Shown: piece after piece, positions 55,267-64,000 of the stretch | Position numbering within the stretch: the stretch's first letter is position 1 | How the letters are laid out: the number at the start of each line of letters is the position of its first letter | Assembly: GCA_938028725.1 (NCBI GenBank) | Contig: CALIMH010000001.1 | Location: 221,543 to 285,542 of the forward strand | Length of the DNA: 64,000 bases | Source of the DNA: an uncultured Anaerolineae bacterium | Lineage (GTDB): Bacteria > Chloroflexota > Anaerolineae > J036 > Brachytrichaceae | Direction of reading: 5' to 3' | Program-made: the position numbers and the translations under genes | Notes under the pieces: generated by a model | The model's database searches: none | What the model saw: the letters and a program-made list of their open reading frames with translations, nothing else | Told to the model about the DNA's origin: nothing

Positions 55267-55635
55267 ATGGCGCAACGATACTTGCTCGGCTCTGCTGACG
55301 AAGTGAAGGCGGGTCAACTCAAGACCTTTCAGGTAAATGGTACAAGCATCGTTGTGGCACGGACAGACCAGGGCTATTGTGCCGTGGAGAACCGCTGTTC
55401 GCATCTCCCGCTGCCCCTCGCTAGCGGCAAACTGGAGGGCAACGTGATCGTTTGTCCCTGGCACGGCAGCCGCTACGACATGTGCACCGGCGAGAATCTG
55501 GACTGGGTGCGCGGTGTGGCAGGTTTGACACTACCGAATTGGTCGCGCCGCATCCTCGCCTTGGGCAAGCAGCCGCAGAGCATCCGCGCGTATCAGGTGG
55601 TGGAGGAAGACGGCAAGCTGTACGTCGAGTTTTGA
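55267..55635 (+). CDS. Rieske-type [2Fe-2S] ferredoxin
   Basis: This 122-residue soluble protein has the Rieske ligands C-x-H in NRCSHLPLPLASG and C-x2-H in VIVCPWHGSRYDMCTGE. The missing disulfide cysteines and the ferredoxin-like length suggest an electron carrier or the small component of a dioxygenase-like system rather than a bc-complex subunit. The ATG follows AGGAGGACGAC. No partner oxygenase is adjacent. Confidence 0.88.
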   Translation: MAQRYLLGSADEVKAGQLKTFQVNGTSIVVARTDQGYCAVENRCSHLPLPLASGKLEGNVIVCPWHGSRYDMCTGENLDWVRGVAGLTLPNWSRRILALGKQPQSIRAYQVVEEDGKLYVEF

Positions 55636-55657
55636 GCGCAGGAAGAGGCGCGACAAC

Positions 55658-56533
55658 TTAATCCAGCGCGATCAGCACAACCTGGAAGAGCTTGGGCCAT
55701 AGCTTGCCCGTCACGAAAAGGCGGTCGTCGTCAGCGTCGTAAGCAATGCCGTTTAGTACATCCACCGGCTCGGTGCGGTCCTCCTCGCTGAGCAGGCCGC
55801 TGAAGTCAATCACGCCGGTCACTGCGCCGCTGAGCGGGTTGATGCGGACGACGAGGTCGGTCTGCCACACATTGGCCCACACTTCGCCGTTGATGTATTC
55901 TAGCTCGTTCAACATTGTGACCGGGCGGCCGTAAGTCGTGACGGTCACCTCACGTCGTACGGCGAAGGTGTGGGGGTCAAGGAAGCGGAGCATAGCGCTG
56001 CCGTCGCTCATGACGAGGTGCGTGCCATCGTAAGTCAGCCCCCATCCCTCTGTGGGATATGACCACTCAGCAAGCGAGGCGAAGCTGGCGCGGTCGTAAA
56101 CAAAGCCGGTCCGCTCGCGCCACGTGAGCTGGATCAGTCGCTCACCCACCAGCGCTAATCCCTCCGCGAAGTAGCGTGCGTCCAAGTTCAGGCGCTGCAC
56201 CACCTCGCCGGTCTCCAGTTTCACACGGCGCAGGGAGGATTGGCCATATAGACCGGTGCTTTCGTACAGCTCGCCGTTGTGATACACCAGCCCCTGAGTG
56301 AAGGCAGCGCGATCATGAGGATAGGACGCCACCACGCGATAGGTATAGCGGCGCGGCGCTGCCTCGGGCGCATGGGGCGAGGTGGCTTGAGGGGTTGGCG
56401 TTGGATGGGGGGTGTGGGTTGGTGTGGGCAGGGGCGCAATGGCCGGCGCGGGTGACTGCGCTGCCGTGCAAGCGGCCGCTAACATGAGCGTGGCCGCGAC
56501 GGCCGTGAGTTGGCTGAAATAAGTGCGCTTCAT
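55658..56533 (-). CDS. Glutaminyl-peptide cyclotransferase lipoprotein (plant/bacterial type)
   Basis: The family forms N-terminal pyroglutamate on proteins. A lipoprotein signal (LMLAAACTAA) and a Pro/Thr stalk precede a five-bladed propeller domain: VVASYPHDRAAFTQGLVYHN, YESTGLYGQSSLRRVKLETG, TYDGTHLVMSDGSAML, LNELEYINGEVWANVWQTD and VLNGIAYDADDDRLFVTGK. ATG at 56533 overlaps the rhamnosidase stop by 4 bp (ATGA), so translation is probably coupled. Confidence 0.88.
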   Translation of the reverse strand: MKRTYFSQLTAVAATLMLAAACTAAQSPAPAIAPLPTPTHTPHPTPTPQATSPHAPEAAPRRYTYRVVASYPHDRAAFTQGLVYHNGELYESTGLYGQSSLRRVKLETGEVVQRLNLDARYFAEGLALVGERLIQLTWRERTGFVYDRASFASLAEWSYPTEGWGLTYDGTHLVMSDGSAMLRFLDPHTFAVRREVTVTTYGRPVTMLNELEYINGEVWANVWQTDLVVRINPLSGAVTGVIDFSGLLSEEDRTEPVDVLNGIAYDADDDRLFVTGKLWPKLFQVVLIALD

Positions 56534-59460
56534 GATGCTGAGCATGAGAGGAGCGCGCGTTCCAAAGATTTCAGTTTAGCTGCAGGCAACAGGTCTGGCG
56601 CGTGAGATAGCAACTCCGCAAGGGGCGCGTTGAGCAACTCCGCGTTTGCGCGCGCTTCTAACTGCGCGATGTCCACAAAGCGTGCGAGCGCCTGGCGTGC
56701 AGCAGGTTGGCGGAGCACTTCGCGCAGCGGTGTGTAGCGGTCGAGCCGGCCGGCAATATGCTGCACCTGTGCCATCGCCTGGGCGCGTGTCAGGCCGCGC
56801 GTGAAGAAGCGATAGCTCCCGCTCCCAACTGTGATGATAGCCAAGCCATGCTCCAGTCGAACTGCGCGCACGCCCTCAACCTGGTGCAGCGGCTTGTGGT
56901 GCTCGGTGACAAGCGACAGCATGCGCGCCGGCAGTCGCACCTCGCCTTCGGTGTTGGGTGGCAGCTCCACATTCACGTGCAGCCCAGTGTTGGTGAGCTG
57001 CCACTCCACCGCAGTGTAGCCGAAGGGGGATTCGAGCGTAGCCCTGGCCCAAGTCAGTCCGCCGCCGGCATGAGGATGCACAATCACGCGCTGATAGGCT
57101 GGAACTGCAGGGTCTGAGCTTAGCCCTGCCACCACGCGATAAAGCCAATCGCCAATCGCGCCATAGGCGTAGTGGTTGAACGAGTTCATGCCTGGGTCTT
57201 GAAATGTGCCATCTGGGCGGATACCGTCCCAGCGCTCCCAGATGGTGGTGGCGCCGCGCCTGATCGGATACAGCCAAGATGGACAACGCTCCTGATTGAG
57301 CAGCTCATAAGCCACATTCACATAGCCATAGCGGGTGAGCACATGGCACAGGTGCGGCGTGCCCAGGAAGCCGGTGGTGAGACGATAGCCGTCGTCGCGC
57401 ACGAGCCTCGCCAGCCGCGCTGCAGCTGAACGCTTCAGCGGCTCGGGCAGCAAATCGAACGCTAGCGCCAGCACGTAGGCTGTCTGCGTGTCGGGGCCGA
57501 TTCGGCCGGCGGGCGTGACAAACTCTGAACAAAAGGCTTGTCGGGCGCGGCGCGCGCGCTGCTCGAAGCGACGCGCGTCTGCCCTTTTGCCGAGCACCTG
57601 TGCGATTTGGGCTAGCAGTGTTAAGCTGTAAGCGAAGTAGGCGGTGGCGATCAGGTCTGAGTTGGTCACCGGTCGGGGTGCGAGTGGGTTATCACCGCGG
57701 TAGTCTAGCCAATCGCCGAACTGAAAGTCGCGTCGCCAAATGCCGTCGGCATCCAGCCGCGACTCGACATAGCGCGCCCAGGCCAACATGCCGTCATACA
57801 GCTCCTCCAAGATGCGCTTGTCGCCGTAGCACTGGTAGAGCGTCCACGGCACGATGATGAGGGCGTCGGACCAACCTGCCACGCTCTGCAGCCGCAAGAT
57901 GTTTGGCGCCACTACCGGCACGGCGCCATCGGCGGCTTGGTCGGCTCGCAAGTCACGCAGCCACTTGGCGAAGAAGCGGGCGGTGTGCATGTTGAAGCTG
58001 GCCGTGCGCGCGAACACCTGCGCGTCGCCGGTCCAGCCCAGACGCTCATCGCGCTGAGGGCAATCGGTGGGAATCTCGAGGAAGTTTCCCTTCTGGCCCC
58101 ACACAATGTTGTGTTGCAGTTGGTTGATCAGGGGGTTGGAGCAAGCGAAGTGGCCGGTGCGCGGCAGGTCTGAGTGCAACACTACAGCAGCGAAGTGCTC
58201 TGGCCGCACCTCATCAGGGTAGCCGCTGATCGCCACGTAACGAAAGCCCATGAACGTGAAGTGCGGCGTGTAGAACTCGCCAGCTACTGCGCCCTTGAGT
58301 GTGTAGCGCACAGTTTGAGCAGCGGACCGCAAGTTGGCCGTGTACAGGTTGCCACTGGCGTCCAACTCCTCGCCATGGCGCAGCGTGATGGTGGTGCCGG
58401 CTGGTCCTTGAGCGAATAGTTGCACGACGCCAACCAAATTCTGGCCGAAGTCCAGCACGGCCTCGCCGTTGGGCGCCCGAAAGACGCGCTGGGGGGCTAG
58501 CGTCTCTTGCGCGCGCACTAGCGGCGACTCCTGTGCCACAATTCGCGCCGGTGGAGAAGCCACCACGTGGACGGGTTGCCAGTCGTAGTCATCAAAGCGC
58601 GGCTCGCACCAGCCGGCTTGCTCCAGGCGCGCGTCGTAGGTCTCGCCCTGGTAAATGTCGGAGCACAACAACGGCCCCGGCGCAGCACGCCATTGCTCAT
58701 CGGTGGTGATCACGTCGCTGCTGCCGTTGTCATAAACAATGCGAAGGTGCGCCAGCAGCGCCAGCCTAGGGCCGTAGGTGTGCCTTTGCTCGCCGAAGCC
58801 GAGTTGGCTGCGATACCAACCGTTGCCCAGCCAGACGCCGATCACGTTCTCGCCTTGTGTCAGGCATGATGTCACATCCCAGACCTGGTACTGCAAGCGC
58901 TTGTCGTAGCTCGTCCAGCCCGGTGTGAGCACGGCATCGCCCACGCGCTTGCCGTTGATGTATGCCTCGTAGGCGCCCAAGCTGGTGATGCACAAGCGCG
59001 CAGCAGCCACGCTGTGGGCTACGTGGAAGGTGCGGCGCAGAAGCGGCAAGCCCTTGCTAGACTCGCCTGCTTCACCCTCCCACGGTGCTGCGATCCACCG
59101 CGCGCGCCAGCGGCGTGCCTGCATCAGCCCCGTCTCCCAAAAGGCAGGTTCGCTGAGCGGGGAAGGGCGACCGGCTTCGTCCCACACCTGCACCTGCCAC
59201 TCGTAGCGGTGAAGTGGCCGCAGCGGTGCGCCAGCATATGGGATGTGCAGACACGCTGCTGATCGCACAATGCCGCTATCCCAAGCTAGGCGGGGACGCC
59301 GCGCGCCAACCGGCCGTGCGGTGACGATGATGCGATAGGCTGTTTGGCGCGCATCGCGCCCTTCGGCGCGCAGTTTCCAGCTGAGTCGCGGCTGTGGCGT
59401 GTCCAGCCCAAGGGGATTGACGGCATACTCGCACGTGAGCGCGTATGGCACGAGAGGCAT
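56530..59460 (-). CDS. Alpha-L-rhamnosidase (GH78)
   Basis: This 976-residue inverting glycosidase releases terminal L-rhamnose. Domain order fits GH78: an N-terminal beta domain (CEYAVNPLGLDTPQPRLSW), a carbohydrate-binding module (YINGKRVGDAVLTPGWTSYD), concanavalin-like part, (alpha/alpha)6 barrel with PTDCPQRDERLGWTGDAQVF and GDWLDYRGDNP, and a C-terminal beta domain. An extra ~100 helical residues follow (LDRYTPLREVLRQPAARQAL to the end). No signal peptide, so probably cytoplasmic, unlike the lipoprotein encoded next. Confidence 0.92.
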   Translation of the reverse strand: MPLVPYALTCEYAVNPLGLDTPQPRLSWKLRAEGRDARQTAYRIIVTARPVGARRPRLAWDSGIVRSAACLHIPYAGAPLRPLHRYEWQVQVWDEAGRPSPLSEPAFWETGLMQARRWRARWIAAPWEGEAGESSKGLPLLRRTFHVAHSVAAARLCITSLGAYEAYINGKRVGDAVLTPGWTSYDKRLQYQVWDVTSCLTQGENVIGVWLGNGWYRSQLGFGEQRHTYGPRLALLAHLRIVYDNGSSDVITTDEQWRAAPGPLLCSDIYQGETYDARLEQAGWCEPRFDDYDWQPVHVVASPPARIVAQESPLVRAQETLAPQRVFRAPNGEAVLDFGQNLVGVVQLFAQGPAGTTITLRHGEELDASGNLYTANLRSAAQTVRYTLKGAVAGEFYTPHFTFMGFRYVAISGYPDEVRPEHFAAVVLHSDLPRTGHFACSNPLINQLQHNIVWGQKGNFLEIPTDCPQRDERLGWTGDAQVFARTASFNMHTARFFAKWLRDLRADQAADGAVPVVAPNILRLQSVAGWSDALIIVPWTLYQCYGDKRILEELYDGMLAWARYVESRLDADGIWRRDFQFGDWLDYRGDNPLAPRPVTNSDLIATAYFAYSLTLLAQIAQVLGKRADARRFEQRARRARQAFCSEFVTPAGRIGPDTQTAYVLALAFDLLPEPLKRSAAARLARLVRDDGYRLTTGFLGTPHLCHVLTRYGYVNVAYELLNQERCPSWLYPIRRGATTIWERWDGIRPDGTFQDPGMNSFNHYAYGAIGDWLYRVVAGLSSDPAVPAYQRVIVHPHAGGGLTWARATLESPFGYTAVEWQLTNTGLHVNVELPPNTEGEVRLPARMLSLVTEHHKPLHQVEGVRAVRLEHGLAIITVGSGSYRFFTRGLTRAQAMAQVQHIAGRLDRYTPLREVLRQPAARQALARFVDIAQLEARANAELLNAPLAELLSHAPDLLPAAKLKSLERALLSCSAS

Positions 59461-59507
59461 CTTCTGGCGTGTAGCCGCTCGGTGAGTAACGGCCTTGTTT
59501 CAGGACT

Positions 59508-60617
59508 TCATCCGATCACCCGCACGAGCGAGCCCTCCTCACGGCGGGCGATGCGCGTCCAGCGTCGCTCGTAGGCGGCTGTAGGGAGCGTCCATCGGTA
59601 AATCCACTGGGCGTCCTCTGGCAGGAGGTTCACGCAGCCGTGGCTGCGCGGCGCGCCGTAGTCGTTGTGCCAATATGTGCCGTGGAAGGAGATGCCGCTG
59701 GCGGTGAAATACGACACCCAGGCAACACCGGGCAGGTCATACGTGCGTGGTTTGTCTGGCGCCAAGCCGTCGAACATGCGCTGCGAGGGCGTCTTCAAGA
59801 AGATACGGTGCAAGCCGGGTGTGGTGCGAAAGCTGCGGATCGAGCCATCCGGCTGGCGAAATGACGCACCGGTGGCGCAGCGGGCTTCGAACACCATCTG
59901 CTTGCCCTCAAAAGCGAACACGCGCTGCGCTTTGAGGTCAACCACGATGAGCTTCTGCTCCGGCGGCACTGCGGGTGATAAAGGAGTGAACTCCTCCGGC
60001 GGGATGATGCGCAGGTGCTCCGCAGGCATCCACAGGTCGTGCCGCAGCCCATCACTGACGCGGTACCAAACTTTTTTGTCTGTGCCCTCGCGCACTTCCA
60101 ACACCTGATGGGTGGTGCTGAAGAAGTGTTTCCAAGGCGCTGGCGCTGCCGGGTCGGGGCGAATGCGTGCTGCGCTCACCGGCACGGTCTGCTCCCCCCA
60201 AATTACAGCTCCTGGCTCAATGCGCTCCAGTGGTGTGTTGAGCTGATTCTCCGTTGGTTGAATCCAGGCCGAGTATGTCCAGCCATCGCTAGTTTGGTAC
60301 CACAGCTTGTTGTAGCGCGTCGGGCTATCCTCACTTTCCACTTGGCCAAGCAGAGGGATGACTTCGTTCAGGGCGAGCCGTCGAACCACCTTGGCCTTGA
60401 TGGAGGGCTGTTCGCGCACCTGCCAGCCGGCGCGGATCGCGCGTCCAAATGGCCGCCGCGTGGGTTGCACAGATAGCTCGGCTTGCGCCTGTGCGCGCCC
60501 CACTCGCGCCGAAGTCCAGATCACCAGCGGTGCTGTCGCACCAAGCTTCAACACGTCGCGCCGTGAGACATTCGTAAGCTTGACAACGTTGTCGCTCACA
60601 GCCCGTAAACTTACCAC
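59508..60617 (-). CDS. L,D-transpeptidase (YkuD) with SH3-like domains
   Basis: YkuD enzymes make 3-3 cross-links or anchor proteins to peptidoglycan. The N-terminus has a Tat-type signal (NVSRRDVLKLGA) ending ARVGRAQAQA. SH3-like segments follow (RAGWQVREQPSIKAKVVRRL). The catalytic domain is near residues 215-350, with KLIVVDLKAQRVFAFEG and the active-site HGTYWHNDYGAPRSHGCVNL. Starts with GTG at 60617. It is divergent from the R2lox gene. Confidence 0.9.
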   Translation of the reverse strand: MVSLRAVSDNVVKLTNVSRRDVLKLGATAPLVIWTSARVGRAQAQAELSVQPTRRPFGRAIRAGWQVREQPSIKAKVVRRLALNEVIPLLGQVESEDSPTRYNKLWYQTSDGWTYSAWIQPTENQLNTPLERIEPGAVIWGEQTVPVSAARIRPDPAAPAPWKHFFSTTHQVLEVREGTDKKVWYRVSDGLRHDLWMPAEHLRIIPPEEFTPLSPAVPPEQKLIVVDLKAQRVFAFEGKQMVFEARCATGASFRQPDGSIRSFRTTPGLHRIFLKTPSQRMFDGLAPDKPRTYDLPGVAWVSYFTASGISFHGTYWHNDYGAPRSHGCVNLLPEDAQWIYRWTLPTAAYERRWTRIARREEGSLVRVIG

Positions 60618-60675
60618 AACCCCTCCGGCTCGGCAACGCCCTGCGCGATCTGAACTTACAATTCCCTTACCTCTT

Positions 60676-61476
60676 ATGACCGAGATCAGCCTACCGCTTC
60701 AGCTTTACCACAAGGCCAAGAACCTGTTCTGGGATCCGCGCGATGTGGACTTGCAGATGGACGTCGCCGATTGGACCAGATTGGGGGAGGATGAGCGCAG
60801 CATCCTGACCCACCTGGCCTGGCGCTTCATGGGTGGCGAGGAGGCCGTCACGCACGACCTGACCCCCCTGCTGTTCGCGTTGCGCCGCGAGGGCAATCAT
60901 CTGGATGAGGAGATGTTTCTCACCACTCAGCTCTTCGAGGAGGCCAAGCATGTGGAGTGGTTCGAGCGTTGGCGACACACGCTGAACGTGCCGCCAGCGC
61001 CGGCGCTGGGTGGTGCGTTCGAGCAACTATTCCATCATGAGCTGCCAAGTGCCTTGCATCGCCTGTTAGCCGATCCCTCACCGGCAGCGCAGGTGGAAGC
61101 GGTGTCCACCTATCACGTCATCGTGGAGGGCGTGTTGGCAGAGACTGGCTACCGCGGCTACGCGCGAGCGCTGCGCGATCAGGGGCTCATGCCCGGCACT
61201 ACGCGCGGTATTGAGCTGGTGCAGCGCGACGAGGCGCGGCACATCGCCTTTGGCCTCCATCTGTTGCAGCGCCTCCTCAGCGCTGACCCCGACCTATGGT
61301 CAGTGTTGGAGGCGCGGCTCAACCATCTGCTCCCCATCGCGCTGGACATCGTGAGTGAAGTGTTTGCGCCGTTCGATGATAGCATCCCCTTCGGCTTGGA
61401 GCCTTCCGAGTTTGTCGCTTACGCGAGCGAGCAGCTCGACCATCGCCTGCAAGCGCTTGAGCGCGTGCGTGCTTGA
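60676..61476 (+). CDS. R2-like ligand-binding oxidase (R2lox)
   Basis: This 266-residue ferritin-like protein binds a Mn/Fe centre. The six expected ligands are all present: E55 (GGEEAVTHD), E89 and H92 (FEEAKH), E151, E186 and H189 (DEARH). V58 and Y146 match the Val-Tyr pair that forms the ether cross-link in characterised R2lox, separating it from true RNR R2. Its physiological role is unknown. TACAAT ends 13 nt before the ATG. The B12-binding subunit gene follows after 26 nt. Confidence 0.88.
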   Translation: MTEISLPLQLYHKAKNLFWDPRDVDLQMDVADWTRLGEDERSILTHLAWRFMGGEEAVTHDLTPLLFALRREGNHLDEEMFLTTQLFEEAKHVEWFERWRHTLNVPPAPALGGAFEQLFHHELPSALHRLLADPSPAAQVEAVSTYHVIVEGVLAETGYRGYARALRDQGLMPGTTRGIELVQRDEARHIAFGLHLLQRLLSADPDLWSVLEARLNHLLPIALDIVSEVFAPFDDSIPFGLEPSEFVAYASEQLDHRLQALERVRA

Positions 61477-61502
61477 AGGCGCGCTATCTTGGATACTCGC
61501 AA

Positions 61503-61943
61503 ATGGCAGAGAAGCTTGGTCAACTCTCTCAAACCACGCGGCTGCGCATCTTGATCGCCAAGCCCGGCTTGGATGGTCATGACCGTGGCGCGAAGGTGAT
61601 CGCGCGCGCGTTGCGCGACGCCGGCATGGAGGTGATCTACACCGGCCTGCGCCAGACGCCGGAGATGATCGCTGAAGCCGCCCTGCAAGAGGATGTGGAC
61701 GCAGTCGGGTTGAGCATTTTGAGCGGCGCGCACAATACCCTGCTGCCGAGAGTGGTCCAGGCACTGCGCGAGCGCGGGCTGGGCGATATTCCTGTGTTCG
61801 CCGGTGGCATCATCCCAGAGGAGGACATCCCCGGCCTGAAGGCAGCCGGCATCACCGCAGTGTTTGGGCCCGGCGCGTCGCTGGAGGAGATCGTGCGCTT
61901 CATCTACGAGTACACGCCGCGCCGAGCGCATAGGAGCGCATGA
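61503..61943 (+). CDS. Methylmalonyl-CoA mutase cobalamin-binding subunit
   Basis: This protein of about 146 residues has the B12-binding Rossmann domain: [20 protein letters not shown], with the lower-ligand motif DGHDRG, then [14 protein letters not shown] and [13 protein letters not shown]. It is a separate small subunit; the catalytic subunit is not in the window. ATG at 61503 gives the standard start; a TTG at 61473 overlaps R2lox. MeaB follows. Confidence 0.92.
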   Translation: MAEKLGQLSQTTRLRILIAKPGLDGHDRGAKVIARALRDAGMEVIYTGLRQTPEMIAEAALQEDVDAVGLSILSGAHNTLLPRVVQALRERGLGDIPVFAGGIIPEEDIPGLKAAGITAVFGPGASLEEIVRFIYEYTPRRAHRSA

Positions 61944-61946
61944 CCA

Positions 61947-62948
61947 ATGACCAACGCTTTGCGTGTATCGCCTCGTGAGCTGGCGCGACTGATCAGTGGC
62001 TTGGAGCGTGGCGATGCTGAGGCACAGCAACGCATCTTTGCGCTGTATCGCCAGCCGCCGCGCGCACACATGATCGGTGTCACCGGCGCGCCAGGGTGCG
62101 GCAAAAGCACGTTGATCGCCGCGCTCACGCGCGTGTGGCGGCGGCAAGGTAGCACGGTGGCGATCCTGTCGGTTGACCCGAGCAGTCCATTCACGGGTGG
62201 CGCGATCTTGGGCGACCGCATCCGCATGGGTGAATTGAGCCAAGACCCCGGTGTGTTCATCCGTAGCATGGCCAGCCGTGGTGCACAGGGTGGGGTGGCG
62301 CAGGCTGCAGCCGACGCGGCCATTGCCCTCGATGCCGCCGGCTTTGAGCGCATCGTGATCGAGACCGTTGGCGCCGGCCAGTCTGACATCAGCATCGTGC
62401 ATCTCGCTGACACGGTGGTGGTGGTGGAGGCGCCGGGGCTGGGCGACGACATCCAGGCCATCAAGGCCGGCATGTTGGAGATTGCTGACGTGCTGGTGGT
62501 GAACAAGGCTGATCGGCCGGAAGCTGAAGCTGCGTTCAGCACGCTGGCTGCTGCGCTCGAGCTTGGCGAGGCTGTCACTGGCCATCACGGCCCCGCAGGT
62601 GTGGCCGGCCGCATCTCAATGCCACCCGCTCACCACAGGTCCGCTGACGGCTGGCGCGTGCCGTTGCTCAAGGTGAGTGCCCTCCGCGCCGAAGGTGTGG
62701 AGGCTGTGGCGCAAGCTATCGCATTGCATCAGCGCTGGCAAGCAGCACATCCTGAACGCGCTCAGGAGCGGGCAGCTCAAGCGCTGCGCGAACATCTACA
62801 GTCCATGCTGCTGCGTGCTGCACTGGACCGGATCGGCGAACAACAGTTCAACGCTTGGGCATTGCGCTGCGCCGCGCGGGAACTGCACCCCGCCGAAGCT
62901 GCCGCCCAACTGCTCGCGTCAGTAGTGAAGGAGGGCGACTGTGCGTGA
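61947..62948 (+). CDS. meaB: MeaB/ArgK-family GTPase, mutase chaperone
   Basis: MeaB loads and protects B12 in methylmalonyl-CoA mutase. This 333-residue G3E GTPase has the P-loop GVTGAPGCGKSTLIAAL, SVDPSSPFTGGAILGDRIRM, ETVGAGQSD, DTVVVVEAPGLGDDIQ and VVNKADR, with a helical C-terminal dimerisation part. It starts 3 nt after the B12 subunit gene, supporting joint function. Confidence 0.93.
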   Translation: MTNALRVSPRELARLISGLERGDAEAQQRIFALYRQPPRAHMIGVTGAPGCGKSTLIAALTRVWRRQGSTVAILSVDPSSPFTGGAILGDRIRMGELSQDPGVFIRSMASRGAQGGVAQAAADAAIALDAAGFERIVIETVGAGQSDISIVHLADTVVVVEAPGLGDDIQAIKAGMLEIADVLVVNKADRPEAEAAFSTLAAALELGEAVTGHHGPAGVAGRISMPPAHHRSADGWRVPLLKVSALRAEGVEAVAQAIALHQRWQAAHPERAQERAAQALREHLQSMLLRAALDRIGEQQFNAWALRCAARELHPAEAAAQLLASVVKEGDCA

Positions 62949-62982
62949 TAGAGCCCTGCGACCTGTGCTTGCGGGCCCTATC
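62947..62982. terminator. Possible bidirectional terminator
   Basis: GATAG-A-GCCC pairs with GGGC-C-CTATC (one mismatch) between meaB and the convergent DUF1800 gene. There is no T-tract. Confidence 0.4.
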
Positions 62983-63012
62983 CGCATTGCCTGAACACTT
63001 GGACTGGGCTGT

Positions 63013-64000
63013 CTATCGCCATTGCGCGTAGGGCGAAGCAGCCACCACCCCGATCAGCGGGCGCAGTTGCGGCGAGTCGCTGTTGATCGTGGCGTTGGGG
63101 CTGCCGTTGCCCAGGTAGTTGATGAGCGCCATCCGGTCGTCCGCGTGAATGGCGCGCCCAATGAAGCGCTCGATCAGCACATCCACCACCTCAGTCGCCG
63201 TCTTGGGCAGCCCCAGCGCAGTTTGCAGAGTAGCATTGCTCGGCGCGCTCGTTGTGCTGGTCTGCTCGCCGAAGAAGCGCGCGACCAACATGTTGGCCAG
63301 CGTCCAGCGGCCAAAGACTTGGTTGGCGTTCCACCAGGCGATGGCGACATCGGGGTAGCCCGTTGGGGCGGTCAGCTCAAACAGCACCTGGCCCAGCAAG
63401 CGGATGTTGTTCTCAAAGTCGCGCGGGCCGTTCGCGCTCCAGTTGTTCGGCAGCAGGTTGACCATTTCGCTCAAGCCCATCGCGCGCATGGTGGAGACGA
63501 TCCACTCGAACGGGCGCTTGATCTTCTGCCCCCAGCTCTGCTCAAACTTAGGGTGCAGCAGGATCGCGCGCACGGTTTGGCGAATGTCGCCGTGCGAGGT
63601 GAGAAACGCCTGCGCGCCAGCCTGCACCGCATCCGGGCAGAACACATCAGGCCTATCGCTGATGAACCGCCGGCACAGCTTGAACGAGATGAAGTGGGCC
63701 GTGCTGGGATGCTCAGTGAGAATGTCGAGCAGCTGCTCACCTTGCTCGATGCCGCCGTGCGGAAAGTAGTAAAAGTCGTCGTTGCCGAGCCAGAGCTGCT
63801 TCTCAGTCCAGTCGTGCCTGGGCCATTGGCGAGTTTCATTGAAGTAGAACGCCTCATCGGAGGACCGCACGTTCGTCCATCCGCTGAGGATGCGGGCTGC
63901 GTTGTGGACGTCGTCCTCGGTGTAGTTGGGACGCACGCCATAGCCCGGCCCGGGCACGTAGCTGTAGCTACCAACCGTATGCAACTCGAACAGCTCGCGC
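63013..64000 (-). CDS. DUF1800 family protein, C-terminal part (5' end off window)
   Basis: The frame is open through the right edge, reading ARELFELHTVG-like sequence at the border as in the conserved NYARELLELHTLG region of DUF1800 proteins. It continues YTEDDVHNAARILSGWT, EHPSTAHFISFKLCRRFISD, HGDIRQTVRAILLHPKF and RPFEWIVSTMRAMGL. These exported proteins usually sit beside a DUF1501 gene; their function is unknown. About 329 residues are present. Confidence 0.88.
   Translation of the reverse strand, partial: RELFELHTVGSYSYVPGPGYGVRPNYTEDDVHNAARILSGWTNVRSSDEAFYFNETRQWPRHDWTEKQLWLGNDDFYYFPHGGIEQGEQLLDILTEHPSTAHFISFKLCRRFISDRPDVFCPDAVQAGAQAFLTSHGDIRQTVRAILLHPKFEQSWGQKIKRPFEWIVSTMRAMGLSEMVNLLPNNWSANGPRDFENNIRLLGQVLFELTAPTGYPDVAIAWWNANQVFGRWTLANMLVARFFGEQTSTTSAPSNATLQTALGLPKTATEVVDVLIERFIGRAIHADDRMALINYLGNGSPNATINSDSPQLRPLIGVVAASPYAQWR

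Overview
This 64 kb window most likely comes from a Chloroflexota chromosome, probably Anaerolineae or a relative. The evidence is the gene content and style: Pro/Thr-rich (PTPTPT) stalks behind signal peptides or lipoboxes, an isoleucyl-tRNA synthetase of the GVHHAWG/HKSKGN type, many LytR-CpsA-Psr, GT2 and PQQ/LamG surface proteins, a TgpA-like transglutaminase, DUF1800, and GC-rich codon use. No sequence search was possible, so the placement is inferred. There is one tRNA (Val-GAC), no rRNA and no CRISPR array. Both ends cut genes: a probable alpha-amylase-family protein at the left and a DUF1800 protein at the right.

Layout. 0-6.3 kb (minus): ileS, a P-loop NTPase fused to a degenerate LspA-like domain, and true lspA, coupled by short overlaps. 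6.3-12.7 kb: a stalk protein, an LCP ligase, a coiled-coil PD-(D/E)XK-like protein, a phosphodiester glycosidase, rsmD, a histidine phosphatase, OsmC and a CBS protein with a basic tail. 12.7-17.4 kb (minus): a GT-C-like membrane protein followed by sdhA-sdhB, with no membrane anchor gene. 17.4-21.4 kb: clpX, an O-antigen ligase-like protein, an RsbW/RsbV-type switch pair and a VOC protein. 21.5-28.1 kb: a complete oligopeptide-type ABC operon. Its binding protein has an in-frame TGA and its two halves lie in the reverse of the usual order. 28.1-32.2 kb: a LysM lipoprotein, priA and an EthD-like protein. 32.2-35.0 kb: an AT-richer island bounded by 72-bp direct repeats made from the start of the EthD gene. 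It holds a lipoprotein gene, a frameshifted gene remnant and a transposase remnant. 35.0-42.1 kb: a transglutaminase, hisB-rsmI-hisH-hisA, rplY and a polysaccharide deacetylase. 42.1-45.3 kb (minus): two secreted proteins, a PQQ-like propeller and a LamG protein. 45.5-52.6 kb: a GT2, rpsU, yqeY, a PgpH-type HD protein, ybeY, a FlgD-like Ig lipoprotein and a second GT2. 52.6-60.6 kb: an LCP-like protein with galT, the tRNA, a Rieske protein, a GH78 rhamnosidase with glutaminyl cyclase, and an L,D-transpeptidase. 60.6-64 kb: an R2lox-type oxidase with the methylmalonyl-CoA mutase B12 subunit and MeaB, then DUF1800.

Two themes cross the window. Envelope and surface-polymer genes dominate: LCP, GTs, LysM, L,D-transpeptidase, deacetylase, LspA and lipoproteins. 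Many single genes also have a -10-like TANNNT box 6-10 nt before the start codon with no Shine-Dalgarno, which suggests frequent leaderless transcription. The strongest oddities are the NTPase-LspA pseudoenzyme fusion, the permuted and interrupted binding protein, and the repeat-bounded island.
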